DNA from: Gomphosphaeria aponina SAG 52.96 = DSM 107014
GTDB lineage: Bacteria > Cyanobacteriota > Cyanobacteriia > Cyanobacteriales > Gomphosphaeriaceae
DNA: 41,338 nucleotides
NCBI GenBank assembly: GCA_016903655.1
Contig: JADQBC010000012.1
Location: 1 to 41,338 of the forward strand
Direction of reading: 5' to 3'
Shown here piece after piece: positions 1 through 8,353 of the stretch. Each line of letters starts with the position of its first letter. Position 1 is the stretch's first letter. The position numbers and the translations under genes were made by a program. The notes under the pieces are model-generated. The model did no database searches. It saw only the letters and a list, made by a program, of their open reading frames with translations, and was not told the DNA's origin.

Positions 1-438
1 AAAAATCACTTTTATCTGCTATAGGAATTTTTTATGTAGGGGCATAACATTGTTATGCCCCTAGACAACTATGTTATGCCCCTACATAATTACATTTTTT
101 CGGTCATCTCCCCCCCTTTCCCTGCGGTGGGGTAGGGGGGGTAACACAAATGAGCGCTCATTGGTCTATTGTCCAGGGAGGACTGAGAGAAAAAAAAAAT
201 TTTTAGCCAAAAATCACTTTTATCTGCTATAGGAATTTTTAATGTAGGGGCATAACATTGTTATGCCCCTACATAATTATATTATACAACTACATAATTA
301 CATTTTTTCGGTCATCTCCCCTCTTTCCCTGCGGTGGGGTGGGGTGTAACACAAATGAGCGCTCATTGGTCTATTGTCCAGGGAGGACTGAGAGAAAAAA
401 AAATTTTTTCCCCAAAAATCACTTTTATCTGCTATAAT
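1..438. repeat. Tandem direct repeat, units of 208 and 205 bp plus a 25-bp partial third
   Basis: Unit 1 (1-208) and unit 2 (209-413) are nearly identical, and a third copy starts at 414 and diverges after about 20 bp. Each unit carries a hairpin with arms TAGGGGCATAACA / TGTTATGCCCCTA (37-63; 15-bp arms at 243-273), a perfect 14-bp palindrome AATGAGCGCTCATT (149-162; 354-367) and a purine-rich tail. There is no open reading frame of substance. In the partial third copy the sequence changes from TATAGG to TATAAT (433-438), which could serve as a -10 box for the gene at 506. The promoter idea is inference. Confidence 0.85.
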
Positions 439-505
439 GATTCTAGCGGCAGCCAAGAAAAAAGAACCTAATTGAAACCAAAAAGCAACCAAGGAGGATC
501 AACCT

Positions 506-2824
506 ATGGCAAGCTCAGTTTTCAAAAACGAATTCTTCAGAAACCAGGACAGTTCTCCCTCAAAAGTCCTCATAAAATTGAAGAAAAGTTCAGAGTCAGG
601 AACTTTAAAAGAAATAATACCCAGTTCCTTTGATCCAGTTGTAGAGCTTTCAGAATTAGATGGTACTGACGGCTTTAAAATTAATGGGGAAGCAGCAGGT
701 GATGAGTCAGGCCAATCTGTAAGCAGTGCAGGGGATATCAATGGGGATAACATAGATGATATTGTAGTAGGAGCACGTTTTGCCTCCCCCAATGGGAAGA
801 GTGGTAGTGGCAGAAGTTATGTGGTATTTGGTACTGAGGAGTGGGAAGGTGAGCTAAACCTCGAAGAATTAGATGGTACTAACGGGTTTAAAATCAATGG
901 GGAAGCAGCAGGGGACCTCTCAGGCTATTCAGTAAGCAGTGCAGGGGATATCAATGGGGATGACATAGATGATATTGTAGTAGGAGCACCTAGTGCAGAC
1001 TTCAATGGATATAATGAGACTGGTAGAAGTTATGTGGTATTTGGTAATGAGGACTGGGAAGGGGAGCTGAACCTGGAAGACTTAGATGGTACTAACGGGG
1101 TAAAAATTAATGGGAGGTTTAGTGACTTTTCAGGCGCATCAGTAAGCAGTGCAGGGGATAACAATGGGGATGACATAGATGATATTGTAGTAGGAGCACC
1201 TAGGGCAGACTCCAGGAGTGGTAGAAGTTATGTGGTATTTGGTAATGAGGAGTGGGAAGGGGAGCTGAACCTGGAAGACTTAGATGGTACTAACGGGGTA
1301 AAAATTAATGGGGAAGTAGCTTTTGACTTTTCAGGCGCATCAGTAAGCAGTGCAGGGGATATCAATGGGGATAACATAGATGATATTGTAATCGGAGCAG
1401 TTGGTGCAGACCCCAGGGGAAATGATAGTGGCAGAAGTTATGTGGTATTTGGTACTGATGGCGAGTGGGAAGGGGAGCTGAACCTCGAAGAATTAGATGG
1501 TACTAACGGCTTTAAAATTAATGGGGAAGCAGCAGGTGACAGAGCAGGCTTTTCAGTAAGCAGTGCAGGGGATATCAATGGGGATGATATAAAAGATATT
1601 GTAGTAGGAACAAGGGATGCCGATCCCAATGGGGAGAGGAGTGGCAGAAGTTATGTGATATTTGGCAAAGCAGGCATTGAAATTATCCCAAACAAACAGA
1701 AAGTAGTAGAAGGACTGAATAACCAAGCTGTAGTAAGAGTCAAAGTGGAAAAAGTGACAGAAAAAGTCACAATCGAGTATCGCACAGAAGACGGTACTGC
1801 CAGAGCTGGACTAGACTATAGGGAAAAAACAGGAAAACTCACCTTTTCTCCAGGAGAAACCAGCAAAAAAATCACCATCCCCATCGTCAATAACAACCAA
1901 AACGAAGCAGAGGAAAGCTTCACATTCATCCTAGAAAACCCCAGCAATAAAGCATTTTCAGGGGAAAAGAGTGCTGTTATAAACATAAGTGATACACAAA
2001 CAGCGGCCAAAACCACCACTTTACGAGCAGGAGTAGAAAACCTGCTCCTCACAGGAAGAGGAAATATAAACGGAACTGGGAATAACAATAATAATATTCT
2101 CACAGGAAATAGTGGGAATAACACCCTGGGGGGAAAAGCAGGAAATGACCAGCTAAATGGAAAAGCAGGAAATGATCTGCTCAACGGTGGAGCTGGTGCA
2201 GATACCATGTCAGGAGGGAAAGGAAACGATAGTTTCAAAGTAGAAAACGCCAAAGACGTTGTCAAAGAAGAAGGGAACTCAGGAACAGACACAGTTTTCA
2301 GTTTAATAACTCGGAAACTGGGAAGTAACCAAGAAAACCTGATCTTAGAGGGGACTCTTCCTATTAATGGTACAGGAAACAGCCTAGCCAATGTAATTAC
2401 AGGAAATGGGAAAGAAAACAATTTAACAGGACTAGGAGGAAATGACCAGCTAGTAGGAAAAGCAGGTAAGGATATCTTAACAGGAGGAACAGGTAAGGAT
2501 ATCTTAACAGGGGGTACAGGAGGCGATCGCTTTAACTATAACTTCCCCAGCGAAGGAATAGATACCATCACCGACTTCAAAAAAGCCGAGGGCGATAAAA
2601 TATATATAAGTGCTACTGGGTTTAAAGGTGGTTTAGGAGCAGGGCCATTACCCAGTGATAAATTTGTGGTAGGGAGTGCAGCATTAGACTCAGGCGATCG
2701 GTTTATTTATAACCAAGGGAAATTATTCTACGATGTCAATGGGAGTTTGGCAGGGAACCAAATACAGATAGCCAGTTTAACAGGAGCACCTGTAATAGCT
2801 GCTAGTGACATAATTATTTTCTAA
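506..2824 (+). CDS. FG-GAP / Calx-beta / RTX secreted calcium-binding protein
   Basis: This 772-aa protein is a predicted type I secretion substrate of unknown target. From the N-terminus it has five FG-GAP (integrin-alpha-like) repeats of about 65-70 residues, each with the calcium-loop motif SSAGDINGDDIDDIVVGA. A Calx-beta domain follows at roughly residues 395-495 (ending AEESFTFIL..NISD). Then come RTX nonapeptide repeats (GGAGADTMSGGKGNDS-like, about 530-690) and a C-terminal block typical of cyanobacterial RTX proteins. There is no Sec signal peptide, which fits ABC-type secretion by a C-terminal signal. A good ribosome site (AAGGAGG, 491-497) supports the start. The FG-GAP repeats are almost identical at DNA level, indicating recent internal duplication. 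Role (adhesion, surface layer) is inference. Confidence 0.85.
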   Translation: MASSVFKNEFFRNQDSSPSKVLIKLKKSSESGTLKEIIPSSFDPVVELSELDGTDGFKINGEAAGDESGQSVSSAGDINGDNIDDIVVGARFASPNGKSGSGRSYVVFGTEEWEGELNLEELDGTNGFKINGEAAGDLSGYSVSSAGDINGDDIDDIVVGAPSADFNGYNETGRSYVVFGNEDWEGELNLEDLDGTNGVKINGRFSDFSGASVSSAGDNNGDDIDDIVVGAPRADSRSGRSYVVFGNEEWEGELNLEDLDGTNGVKINGEVAFDFSGASVSSAGDINGDNIDDIVIGAVGADPRGNDSGRSYVVFGTDGEWEGELNLEELDGTNGFKINGEAAGDRAGFSVSSAGDINGDDIKDIVVGTRDADPNGERSGRSYVIFGKAGIEIIPNKQKVVEGLNNQAVVRVKVEKVTEKVTIEYRTEDGTARAGLDYREKTGKLTFSPGETSKKITIPIVNNNQNEAEESFTFILENPSNKAFSGEKSAVINISDTQTAAKTTTLRAGVENLLLTGRGNINGTGNNNNNILTGNSGNNTLGGKAGNDQLNGKAGNDLLNGGAGADTMSGGKGNDSFKVENAKDVVKEEGNSGTDTVFSLITRKLGSNQENLILEGTLPINGTGNSLANVITGNGKENNLTGLGGNDQLVGKAGKDILTGGTGKDILTGGTGGDRFNYNFPSEGIDTITDFKKAEGDKIYISATGFKGGLGAGPLPSDKFVVGSAALDSGDRFIYNQGKLFYDVNGSLAGNQIQIASLTGAPVIAASDIIIF

Positions 2825-2834
2825 GTTTTTAGGG

Positions 2835-2853
2835 AATAGACCAATGAGCGCTC
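2835..2853. repeat. 19-bp inverted copy of the upstream repeat motif
   Basis: The 19 bases AATAGACCAATGAGCGCTC are the exact reverse complement of 152-170 and 357-375 in the tandem repeat upstream of the FG-GAP gene. The gene is therefore bracketed by inverted copies of this motif, 11 bp past its stop codon on this side. Confidence 0.75.
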
Positions 2854-2865
2854 CGTAGTTGGTAA

Positions 2866-3063
2866 AGAGTAGAAGCAAAATACGCCAAATTATACAGCTT
2901 AACCCGTGATGAGTTAAGCTGTATTTCAGCTACTGCTGAAGTTTATGGTAAAGAATTTCCCAGGGAAACCTTTAGAGTATTAAAAAATCATGAGATGAAG
3001 AAATATGGAGAATATCGAACCCAAAAATTAGTATTAGCCCCATGGGATATAATGGGATCTTAA
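2866..3063 (+). pseudogene. C-terminal remnant of an Eco57I-type DNA methylase/restriction protein
   Basis: A 65-codon open stretch without a start codon reads ..AKLYSLTRDELSCI, then VYGKEFPRETFRVLKNHE, then KYGEYRTQKLVLAPWD, followed by a stop. This matches, from memory, the C-terminal end of class I SAM-dependent Eco57I-type restriction-modification methylases (usual form LYGLTRDEL..VYGEDFPGETFRVLK..EYRTRRLVLEAWD). The rest of the gene, normally well over 1000 residues, is missing, and the upstream side is the inverted repeat and the FG-GAP gene. The last 12 codons lie in a 123-bp unit that is duplicated downstream, so the duplication happened after or during decay. Confidence 0.65.
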
Positions 3064-3273
3064 AAGCGGGAATAAATCTTGAGAAGGCGCGCGCTAAAGC
3101 GCAACTACGAGCCAAAAAAAGTTAGTAGTTGCGCAAAGCGCGCCCTTTCATTAGTATTAGCCCCATGGGATATAATGGGATCTTAAAAGCGGGAATAAAT
3201 CTTGAGAAAGCGCGCGCTAAAGCGCAACTACGAGCCAAAAAAAGTTAGTAGTTGCGCTCTTTGCGCCCTTTCA
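3028..3273. repeat. 123-bp tandem duplication with GC-rich hairpin
   Basis: Unit 1 is 3028-3150 and unit 2 is 3151-3273. Each holds the last codons and stop of the methylase remnant followed by a strong imperfect hairpin built from GCGCGCTAAAGCGCAACTAC and GTAGTTGCGCAAAGCGCGC (3088-3143 in copy 1). The two copies differ mainly in the right arm of the hairpin (GCAAAGCGCG against GCTCTTTGCG). Such GCGC-rich palindromes are common dispersed repeats in cyanobacteria. The 3274-3424 stretch up to the next gene has no feature beyond a Shine-Dalgarno-like AAAGGAG far upstream (about 3399). Confidence 0.85.
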
Positions 3274-3424
3274 AAGGAATGTCAAGACTCATGTTAAAAC
3301 CTTTTTTCGCTTTTAGCCCACCCGTTTAAACAGGTAGTGCTCCTCGGCTCAATTGATTTAGGTTTGAGCATCAACCATCAACTGATTTGTTATCCTAAAA
3401 GGAGTCTCCCTGGCAAAAAGATAT

Positions 3425-4609
3425 ATGAGTGAAAGAATATGTATTGTAGGTGGCGGTTTTGGTGGTTTATACACTTCCTTACGCTTAAATGAGCTGCCGC
3501 TAGAAACGACGGAAAAACCAGAAATAGTTTTGATCGATAAAAGCGATCGCTTTTTATTTACGCCTCTGTTATATGAGTTAATAACAGGGGAAATGCAAAG
3601 TTGGGAAATAGCTCCGCCGTTTGCAGAAGTGTTAGCAGATACGGAAATAAGGTTTGTGCAAGGGGAAGTAACGGATATAGATGTGGAAAACAGACGAGTA
3701 AAGCTCGGCAATAATTCAGAGATGAGTTATGATCAACTGGCGATCGCTCTGGGTGGCACAACTCCCCTCAATATTGTCGGAGGTGCTGCTGAATATGCGC
3801 TTCCTTTCCGTACTTTGGAAGATGTCTATCGTCTCGAAGAAAAATTACGCAAATTAGAACATTCAACGGTAGATAAAATTCGAGTGGCAATAGTTGGGGG
3901 TGGTTATAGTGGAGTAGAATTAGCTTGTGCCTTGGCAGATCGACTCGGAGAAAGGGGCAAAATTCGCTTAATTGAGCGCGGGGAAATGATTCTGGCTACC
4001 TCCCCTGAGTTTAATCGGGAAACAGCGAAAAAAGCTTTACAGTTAAAACGAGTCTGGCTGGATTTGGAAACTACAGTGGCAAGTTTAGAGCCAGATACAA
4101 TTTCTCTGTTATATAAAGGACAAACGGATACTATTCCTGTGGATTTGGTACTCTGGACTGTAGGGACTAAAGTAAACCAATTGGTTTCTAATTTACCTTT
4201 AAAACAAAATAAGTCAGGCAAGTTGGTAACAAATCCTCTATTGCAAGTGGCAGACTACCCAAATATTTTTGCTTTGGGAGATGTGGCTTGTTGTTTTGAT
4301 GCCAGTGGACAGGAGATGCCAGCAACTGCTCAAGTAGCTTTCCAACAATCAGATTATTGTGCTTGGAATATTTGGGCTTCGCTTACAGAAAGACCGATGT
4401 TACCTTTCCGCTATGAAAATTTAGGGGAAATGTTGGCTTTGGGGGTGGATAATGCAACAATTACTGGGAAGGGAATTAAATTAGATGGGATTGCTGCTTA
4501 TACGGCACGGCGGCTAGCCTATCTTTATCGTCTGCCGAGTCAGAAACATCAACTTTCTGTAAGTTTAAATTGGATCACTAAACCGTTTTTTGATTTGCTA
4601 CAAGGGTGA
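3425..4609 (+). CDS. ndbB: NdbB-type NAD(P)H dehydrogenase (demethylphylloquinone reductase)
   Basis: This is a 394-residue type II NAD(P)H:quinone oxidoreductase. The N-terminal FAD-binding motif is GGGFGG (residues 9-14) and the second Rossmann motif GGGYSGVE (about 158-165) binds NAD(P)H. A C-terminal FAD-contact motif NIFALGDVA and the membrane-associating tail are present. Wording such as EMQSWEIAPPF, YCAWNIWA, LGEMLALG and the ending LNWITKPFFDLL match my recollection of Synechocystis Slr1743 (NdbB), which reduces demethylphylloquinone during vitamin K1 synthesis, as the plant homologue NDC1 does. The closely related NdbA and NdbC are alternatives. The next gene starts 1 bp after the stop, so the two are probably co-transcribed. 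Confidence 0.8.
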   Translation: MSERICIVGGGFGGLYTSLRLNELPLETTEKPEIVLIDKSDRFLFTPLLYELITGEMQSWEIAPPFAEVLADTEIRFVQGEVTDIDVENRRVKLGNNSEMSYDQLAIALGGTTPLNIVGGAAEYALPFRTLEDVYRLEEKLRKLEHSTVDKIRVAIVGGGYSGVELACALADRLGERGKIRLIERGEMILATSPEFNRETAKKALQLKRVWLDLETTVASLEPDTISLLYKGQTDTIPVDLVLWTVGTKVNQLVSNLPLKQNKSGKLVTNPLLQVADYPNIFALGDVACCFDASGQEMPATAQVAFQQSDYCAWNIWASLTERPMLPFRYENLGEMLALGVDNATITGKGIKLDGIAAYTARRLAYLYRLPSQKHQLSVSLNWITKPFFDLLQG

Positions 4610-4610
4610 G

Positions 4611-5252
4611 ATGGAAAGACCAAAGGTGATTTTTTTGGATGCGGTAGGCACTTTGTTTGGGGTTAAAGGAAGTGTGGGAGAAATATATGGGAAAATAGCT
4701 CATGAAGCTGGGGTGAATGTGTCTGTGGAAAAGTTGAATGAAGCTTTTAAACAAAGTTTGAAGACTGCTAAACCCCCAGTTTTTCCAGGGGCGACTAAGT
4801 ATGAAATACCAGAGTTAGAGTTTCAATGGTGGGAGGCGATCGCTCGCTCTACTTTTGGGGGAATAGGGGTTTTGGATTTATTTTCTGATTTTAATGTCTT
4901 TTTTACTCAACTCTATTCCTATTTTGCTACGGCCAAACCTTGGTATGTTTATCCTGATGTTATTCCTACTTTGAAACATTGGCGGGAGTTGGGGATAGAA
5001 TTGGGCATAATTTCTAATTTTGATACCCGCATTTATACAGTAATGGAACATTTGGAAATAACTCATTATTTTAGCAGTATCACGATTTGTTCTACTGTGG
5101 GCGCTGCTAAACCAGATAGTAAAATCTTTACTATTGCCCTGAGAAAACATAACTGTAGAGCAGAGCAGGCATGGCATATTGGGGATAGTTTGAAAGAAGA
5201 TTATTATGGGGCGAAAGCTGCGGGGCTTTATCCCTTTTTAATTGAAAGGTAG
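4611..5252 (+). CDS. REG-2-like HAD-superfamily hydrolase
   Basis: This 213-aa haloacid dehalogenase-like phosphatase belongs to subfamily IA. Motif I reads FLDAVGTLF, with the nucleophile Asp present and Val where most HAD phosphatases have the acid/base Asp; DxVGT is typical of the REG-2/HDHD3 group. Motif II is ISNFD, motif III includes the Lys of AKPDSKIF and motif IV is HIGDSLKEDYYGAKAAG. A TTG codon at 4590 would also open the frame, but ATG 4611 directly after the ndbB stop codon fits the family start and suggests translational coupling. The substrate is unknown. Confidence 0.82.
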   Translation: MERPKVIFLDAVGTLFGVKGSVGEIYGKIAHEAGVNVSVEKLNEAFKQSLKTAKPPVFPGATKYEIPELEFQWWEAIARSTFGGIGVLDLFSDFNVFFTQLYSYFATAKPWYVYPDVIPTLKHWRELGIELGIISNFDTRIYTVMEHLEITHYFSSITICSTVGAAKPDSKIFTIALRKHNCRAEQAWHIGDSLKEDYYGAKAAGLYPFLIER

Positions 5253-5293
5253 TGCGTTCACATTCGGTGCCCTCAGGAGGAAAATTCAAGATT

Positions 5294-5863
5294 ATGAGTT
5301 TTTTGACATTAAATTTAGACTCCGTTAACCTCACAGATGAACAATTCTCTGAAATCTGTCAAAATAATCGCGAGTTGAAATTTGAACGTACTGTATCGGG
5401 AGAATTAATTATTATGTCACCCGTTGGCGGTGAAAGCGGCAATCGAGAGGCGGATTTAATTATCGATTTGGGAAACTGGAATCGGCAAACTGGTCTGGGT
5501 TATACTTTTAGTTCTTCTACTATCTTTAAGTTGCCTAATGGCGCTGCTCGCTCTCCTGATGCTGCTTGGATTCGACGAGAACGTTACTTAACTCTTACTC
5601 CTGAACAAAAACGTAAATTTCCCCCCATTGCACCTGATTTTGTAATTGAATTAAGGTCAGCAACAGACAATCTGGAAATGTTGCGTTCTAAAATGCAAGA
5701 ATATTTGGATGCTGGGGTACAATTGGGATGGTTGATTAACCCTCAACAGCAACAAGTGGAAGTTTATCGCCGAGGAGAAAATGTAGAACTGCGCAATTTG
5801 CCGACAGATTTATCGGGTGAAAATATATTGCCTGGATTTCAATTAAGTTTATCTCCCTATTAA
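5294..5863 (+). CDS. Uma2 family endonuclease-like protein
   Basis: This 189-aa protein has the Uma2 (DUF820, PD-(D/E)XK-like) pattern: FERTVSGELIIMSPVGGESG, then SPDAAWI, then PDFVIELRS and LGWLINP. The conserved Asp of SPDAAW and Glu of VIELRS are the expected catalytic acids. ATG 5294 is preferred because an AGGAGG-like site lies at 5275-5280; an upstream in-frame start at 5252 would overlap the HAD stop. Uma2 genes are highly multiplied in cyanobacteria and their role (perhaps linked to transposons or phage) is unresolved. A second Uma2 lies at 25923. The next operon ends 16 bp away on the other strand. Confidence 0.85.
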   Translation: MSFLTLNLDSVNLTDEQFSEICQNNRELKFERTVSGELIIMSPVGGESGNREADLIIDLGNWNRQTGLGYTFSSSTIFKLPNGAARSPDAAWIRRERYLTLTPEQKRKFPPIAPDFVIELRSATDNLEMLRSKMQEYLDAGVQLGWLINPQQQQVEVYRRGENVELRNLPTDLSGENILPGFQLSLSPY

Positions 5864-5879
5864 ATTGCCGTAGTCATGG

Positions 5880-6518
5880 CTAAGTGCGATTCTCTCCAGG
5901 TGGAATAAAACGAATCTCAATCCTGCGCCTAGTTTGATCTGGATTGCGATTAGCTGAAGCTAAATTGCCATCAGGTAAATATAATTGAGCAGCAGAATAA
6001 GCTCTAAATTCGACATTTTTTAAGGAAGCTTCTAGGGTTTGCACTACTGCTAAAGCTCGCATTAAGCCTAAATCTGCATTAGATCCTGGTTGCAGTTTTT
6101 TGACTGGTTGACTACCACTTGCTACTGTTTCTAAGTTGCGATCTAAGTTGCTAGTGCGGTTGATTTCTTGACCGTCAGTATGACCAATAACCTGAATAAA
6201 AGCGATATCTCTTTCCTGAATAATTGCTTCAATATTGGGCACAATTTCTTCTATTATATAACTTTTTAATTCGGGTGTTAATTCTGCACTTCCCGATTTA
6301 AATTGATACTTACCTGACTGTTCATCAATGATAATTGGCGTTGCTGCTTTCAACCTATCATTTGCTTTTTGCAACTGTCTATTTAATTCCAAAGATTGAA
6401 ATAAAGCGAGTAATAAAAATAAACTCAGAATCATAAAAGCGTTAGACATTAAATCAGTAAAAGACTGGAATATGTTAAGTGATTCTGGCTTTTGATTGTA
6501 AAGCGATCGCCTGCGCAT
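5880..6518 (-). CDS. ZorB/MotB-like membrane protein with OmpA domain
   Basis: This 212-aa protein has a short cytoplasmic N-terminus, an Asp just before and at the base of the only membrane helix (D22; helix about 24-43), a short linker and an OmpA/MotB peptidoglycan-binding domain (about 65-205, with IGHTDGQ at 111-117 and the Arg-rich QTRRRIEIRF near the end). This is the architecture of MotB/ZorB stator subunits, where the Asp carries protons through the complex. ATG 6518 lies just past the stop of the upstream ZorA-like gene and is preceded by AGGGGGG; an in-frame ATG at 6548 would overlap that gene. Last gene of the minus-strand cassette. Function as an ion-driven anchor is inference from family. 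Confidence 0.78.
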   Translation of the reverse strand: MRRRSLYNQKPESLNIFQSFTDLMSNAFMILSLFLLLALFQSLELNRQLQKANDRLKAATPIIIDEQSGKYQFKSGSAELTPELKSYIIEEIVPNIEAIIQERDIAFIQVIGHTDGQEINRTSNLDRNLETVASGSQPVKKLQPGSNADLGLMRALAVVQTLEASLKNVEFRAYSAAQLYLPDGNLASANRNPDQTRRRIEIRFIPPGENRT

Positions 6519-6519
6519 A

Positions 6520-8334
6520 TTATTTCCCCCCCTTGACATTTTGCTCAATTAAGGAAACTAACTTACTTAGGTTATTTTTAATCTCCTGTAAATCACCAAT
6601 AGATTGCTGAATTTGGGATTTATTACTTTTACTTTCTTGGACAATAACTTTAGTAATATTATCGCCCAAATACTGAAAATTACTATTGAGATTGTTAACT
6701 AATTTAGCTTGCTGAGATTGTGTTTCATTGAGACTTGTTGTGAGGCCTTGTAAATTTTGAGTAGTTTTACCTAAATTTTCTCCTAAGATACTGATTAAAT
6801 CACGCAATTGCTGATTAAGGTTTTCTTCATGGTTTTTAAAGCTTGTAACTAATTTACCCATTTCAGATTGAATGTCACTTAAACCACCTTCTTCTTGCAT
6901 AAGTCGCTCTTGTGTCAAGTTAATAACTTCCCCTGATTTTTGATTTAATTGAGTAATGTCTTTCCCCATTTCCCATAAATATTTTACTGAATCTTGGAGA
7001 TTAGTTATTGCTGATTCTATAGATTCTGTAGATTGATTTAAAATTGAAGCTGAAGCGGCAAAATCTTTCTGGGTGGTTGCTAAATCATCGGTAGCTGCTT
7101 GCAGTTTTAGCGGAAATTCACTCTGTTGAATTATTTCTGCTGCTTGCATAAATCCAAGAGCGCTATCTTGTAATTTTACAGCAGATTCTTGGAGTTGGGT
7201 GTTTAATTGCTCTGTTAATTCGGTAGCTCGTTTATTGCTAGTAACAATTTCTCCAACTTGCTCTCCTAAAAAGGCGGTTGACTGAGAGAAACTTTTTTGA
7301 GTCTGGGCTAAATCTGCGGTAATATTTTCGAGATTTTCTGAGAACTTACTTTGCTCAATTTTCTGAGCTGCTGTTTGAAAACTTATCGCCCCGTTTTCTA
7401 ATTTTTGGGAATATTCCTGCAACTGGGGGACAATTTCAGTAATGATTTTAACTTGACTTGAGAATATTTCTGTTACCTCTTTAAAAGTATTAGCTCCGCT
7501 CACCATAGTGCCAGATGATTCCATAAATCGCTCATAAACTTCTCTGGCTAGTGAGTTAGCTATTTTGTTTTCTTCTATCATTTTCTCTGTTACTCTTCCC
7601 AAAGTAATCTCTAAAACTTGTCCCACTTTTTCATGAAATCTAGTTAAAAACTCATTTTGCTGTTCTACCATTTTGTTAACAGCTTTATCTAGGCGAGTAT
7701 CTCCTTGTATAGTAGGTTTTAAAACATTATCCAGATAATCCTCTAAAGAGCTAATGAGGAAATTTTTGGCTAAATTAGTATTGCACCGCAAATTAGTTAC
7801 AAGTAAAAAAGAACTGCAAACCAAAGCTATTAAGCTAGTAATAAAAGCAATTCCCATACTTTGCAGAGGGGTTTGTAATTTCTGGGGTAAACTACTGATA
7901 TCACCACCACCTAAATTTATGGTTTGACTCAGGTTATATAAGTTCAGAGTAATACCTAAAAAAGTGCCAAGTAGTCCAAAAGCCAGGAGTAAATTAGGTA
8001 ATACTTCAGAAAAATAATTCCACTCTTCGCAGCGAAGGGAAAAACCCAAAAATTTAAACCTCTCTTGACTATAAATACCATCTATTAAAGCGGGGGTATT
8101 AACTTGCTCGAGTTGACTACTAGCAGTTTTAAATCTTGTCTCCAATGTATCAATAATTTTAGGTTGTTTTTCCCGACTTTTCCCAGTTAGAAGTCGGTTT
8201 ACTTTATTAACTGAATCTACCAGATATTTATACAGTGCAATACGGACTAAAAAAGCAGCTATAGTTGGGATAAATACCAAAACTATAGTTAGAATAATCA
8301 GGTAAGGTGGGAATAGTTGCAGTAGATTAAACAT
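6520..8334 (-). CDS. ZorA/MotA-ExbB-like channel protein with long coiled-coil tail
   Basis: This 604-aa protein has three membrane helices at about residues 10-32, 111-131 and 158-181. The second contains NLLLAFGLLGTFLGITL, the MotA/TolQ/ExbB channel signature. The remaining 400 residues are Gln/Asn/Glu-rich heptad sequence, predicted coiled coil extending into the cytoplasm, as in ZorA of Zorya systems. Repeated segments (ENITADLAQTQKSF and AATDDLATTQKDF) show internal duplication in the tail. It is followed immediately by the OmpA-domain partner, the usual channel/anchor pair. The pair would form a proton- or sodium-driven complex; whether it rotates is not knowable here. No ZorC, ZorD or ZorE gene is adjacent, so it is not a canonical Zorya locus. 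Confidence 0.78.
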   Translation of the reverse strand: MFNLLQLFPPYLIILTIVLVFIPTIAAFLVRIALYKYLVDSVNKVNRLLTGKSREKQPKIIDTLETRFKTASSQLEQVNTPALIDGIYSQERFKFLGFSLRCEEWNYFSEVLPNLLLAFGLLGTFLGITLNLYNLSQTINLGGGDISSLPQKLQTPLQSMGIAFITSLIALVCSSFLLVTNLRCNTNLAKNFLISSLEDYLDNVLKPTIQGDTRLDKAVNKMVEQQNEFLTRFHEKVGQVLEITLGRVTEKMIEENKIANSLAREVYERFMESSGTMVSGANTFKEVTEIFSSQVKIITEIVPQLQEYSQKLENGAISFQTAAQKIEQSKFSENLENITADLAQTQKSFSQSTAFLGEQVGEIVTSNKRATELTEQLNTQLQESAVKLQDSALGFMQAAEIIQQSEFPLKLQAATDDLATTQKDFAASASILNQSTESIESAITNLQDSVKYLWEMGKDITQLNQKSGEVINLTQERLMQEEGGLSDIQSEMGKLVTSFKNHEENLNQQLRDLISILGENLGKTTQNLQGLTTSLNETQSQQAKLVNNLNSNFQYLGDNITKVIVQESKSNKSQIQQSIGDLQEIKNNLSKLVSLIEQNVKGGK

Positions 8335-8353
8335 AATTAAAGCTTGAAGTTTC

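Noticed and set aside
1-438. CRISPR array
   Set aside because: The units are 205-208 bp tandem copies with no short repeat/spacer alternation. The 123-bp repeats at 3028-3273 are also plain duplication. No cas gene is in the window.
1816-2421. 201-codon minus-strand open frame
   Set aside because: It is antisense to the Calx-beta/RTX part of the secreted-protein gene, has a low-complexity Pro/Phe/Ser composition caused by the RTX repeats and no ribosome site.
5880-8334. Canonical Zorya system
   Set aside because: ZorA- and ZorB-like genes are present, but there is no ZorC, helicase ZorD or nuclease ZorE; the partners are tubulin-like, vWA and SMI1 genes.
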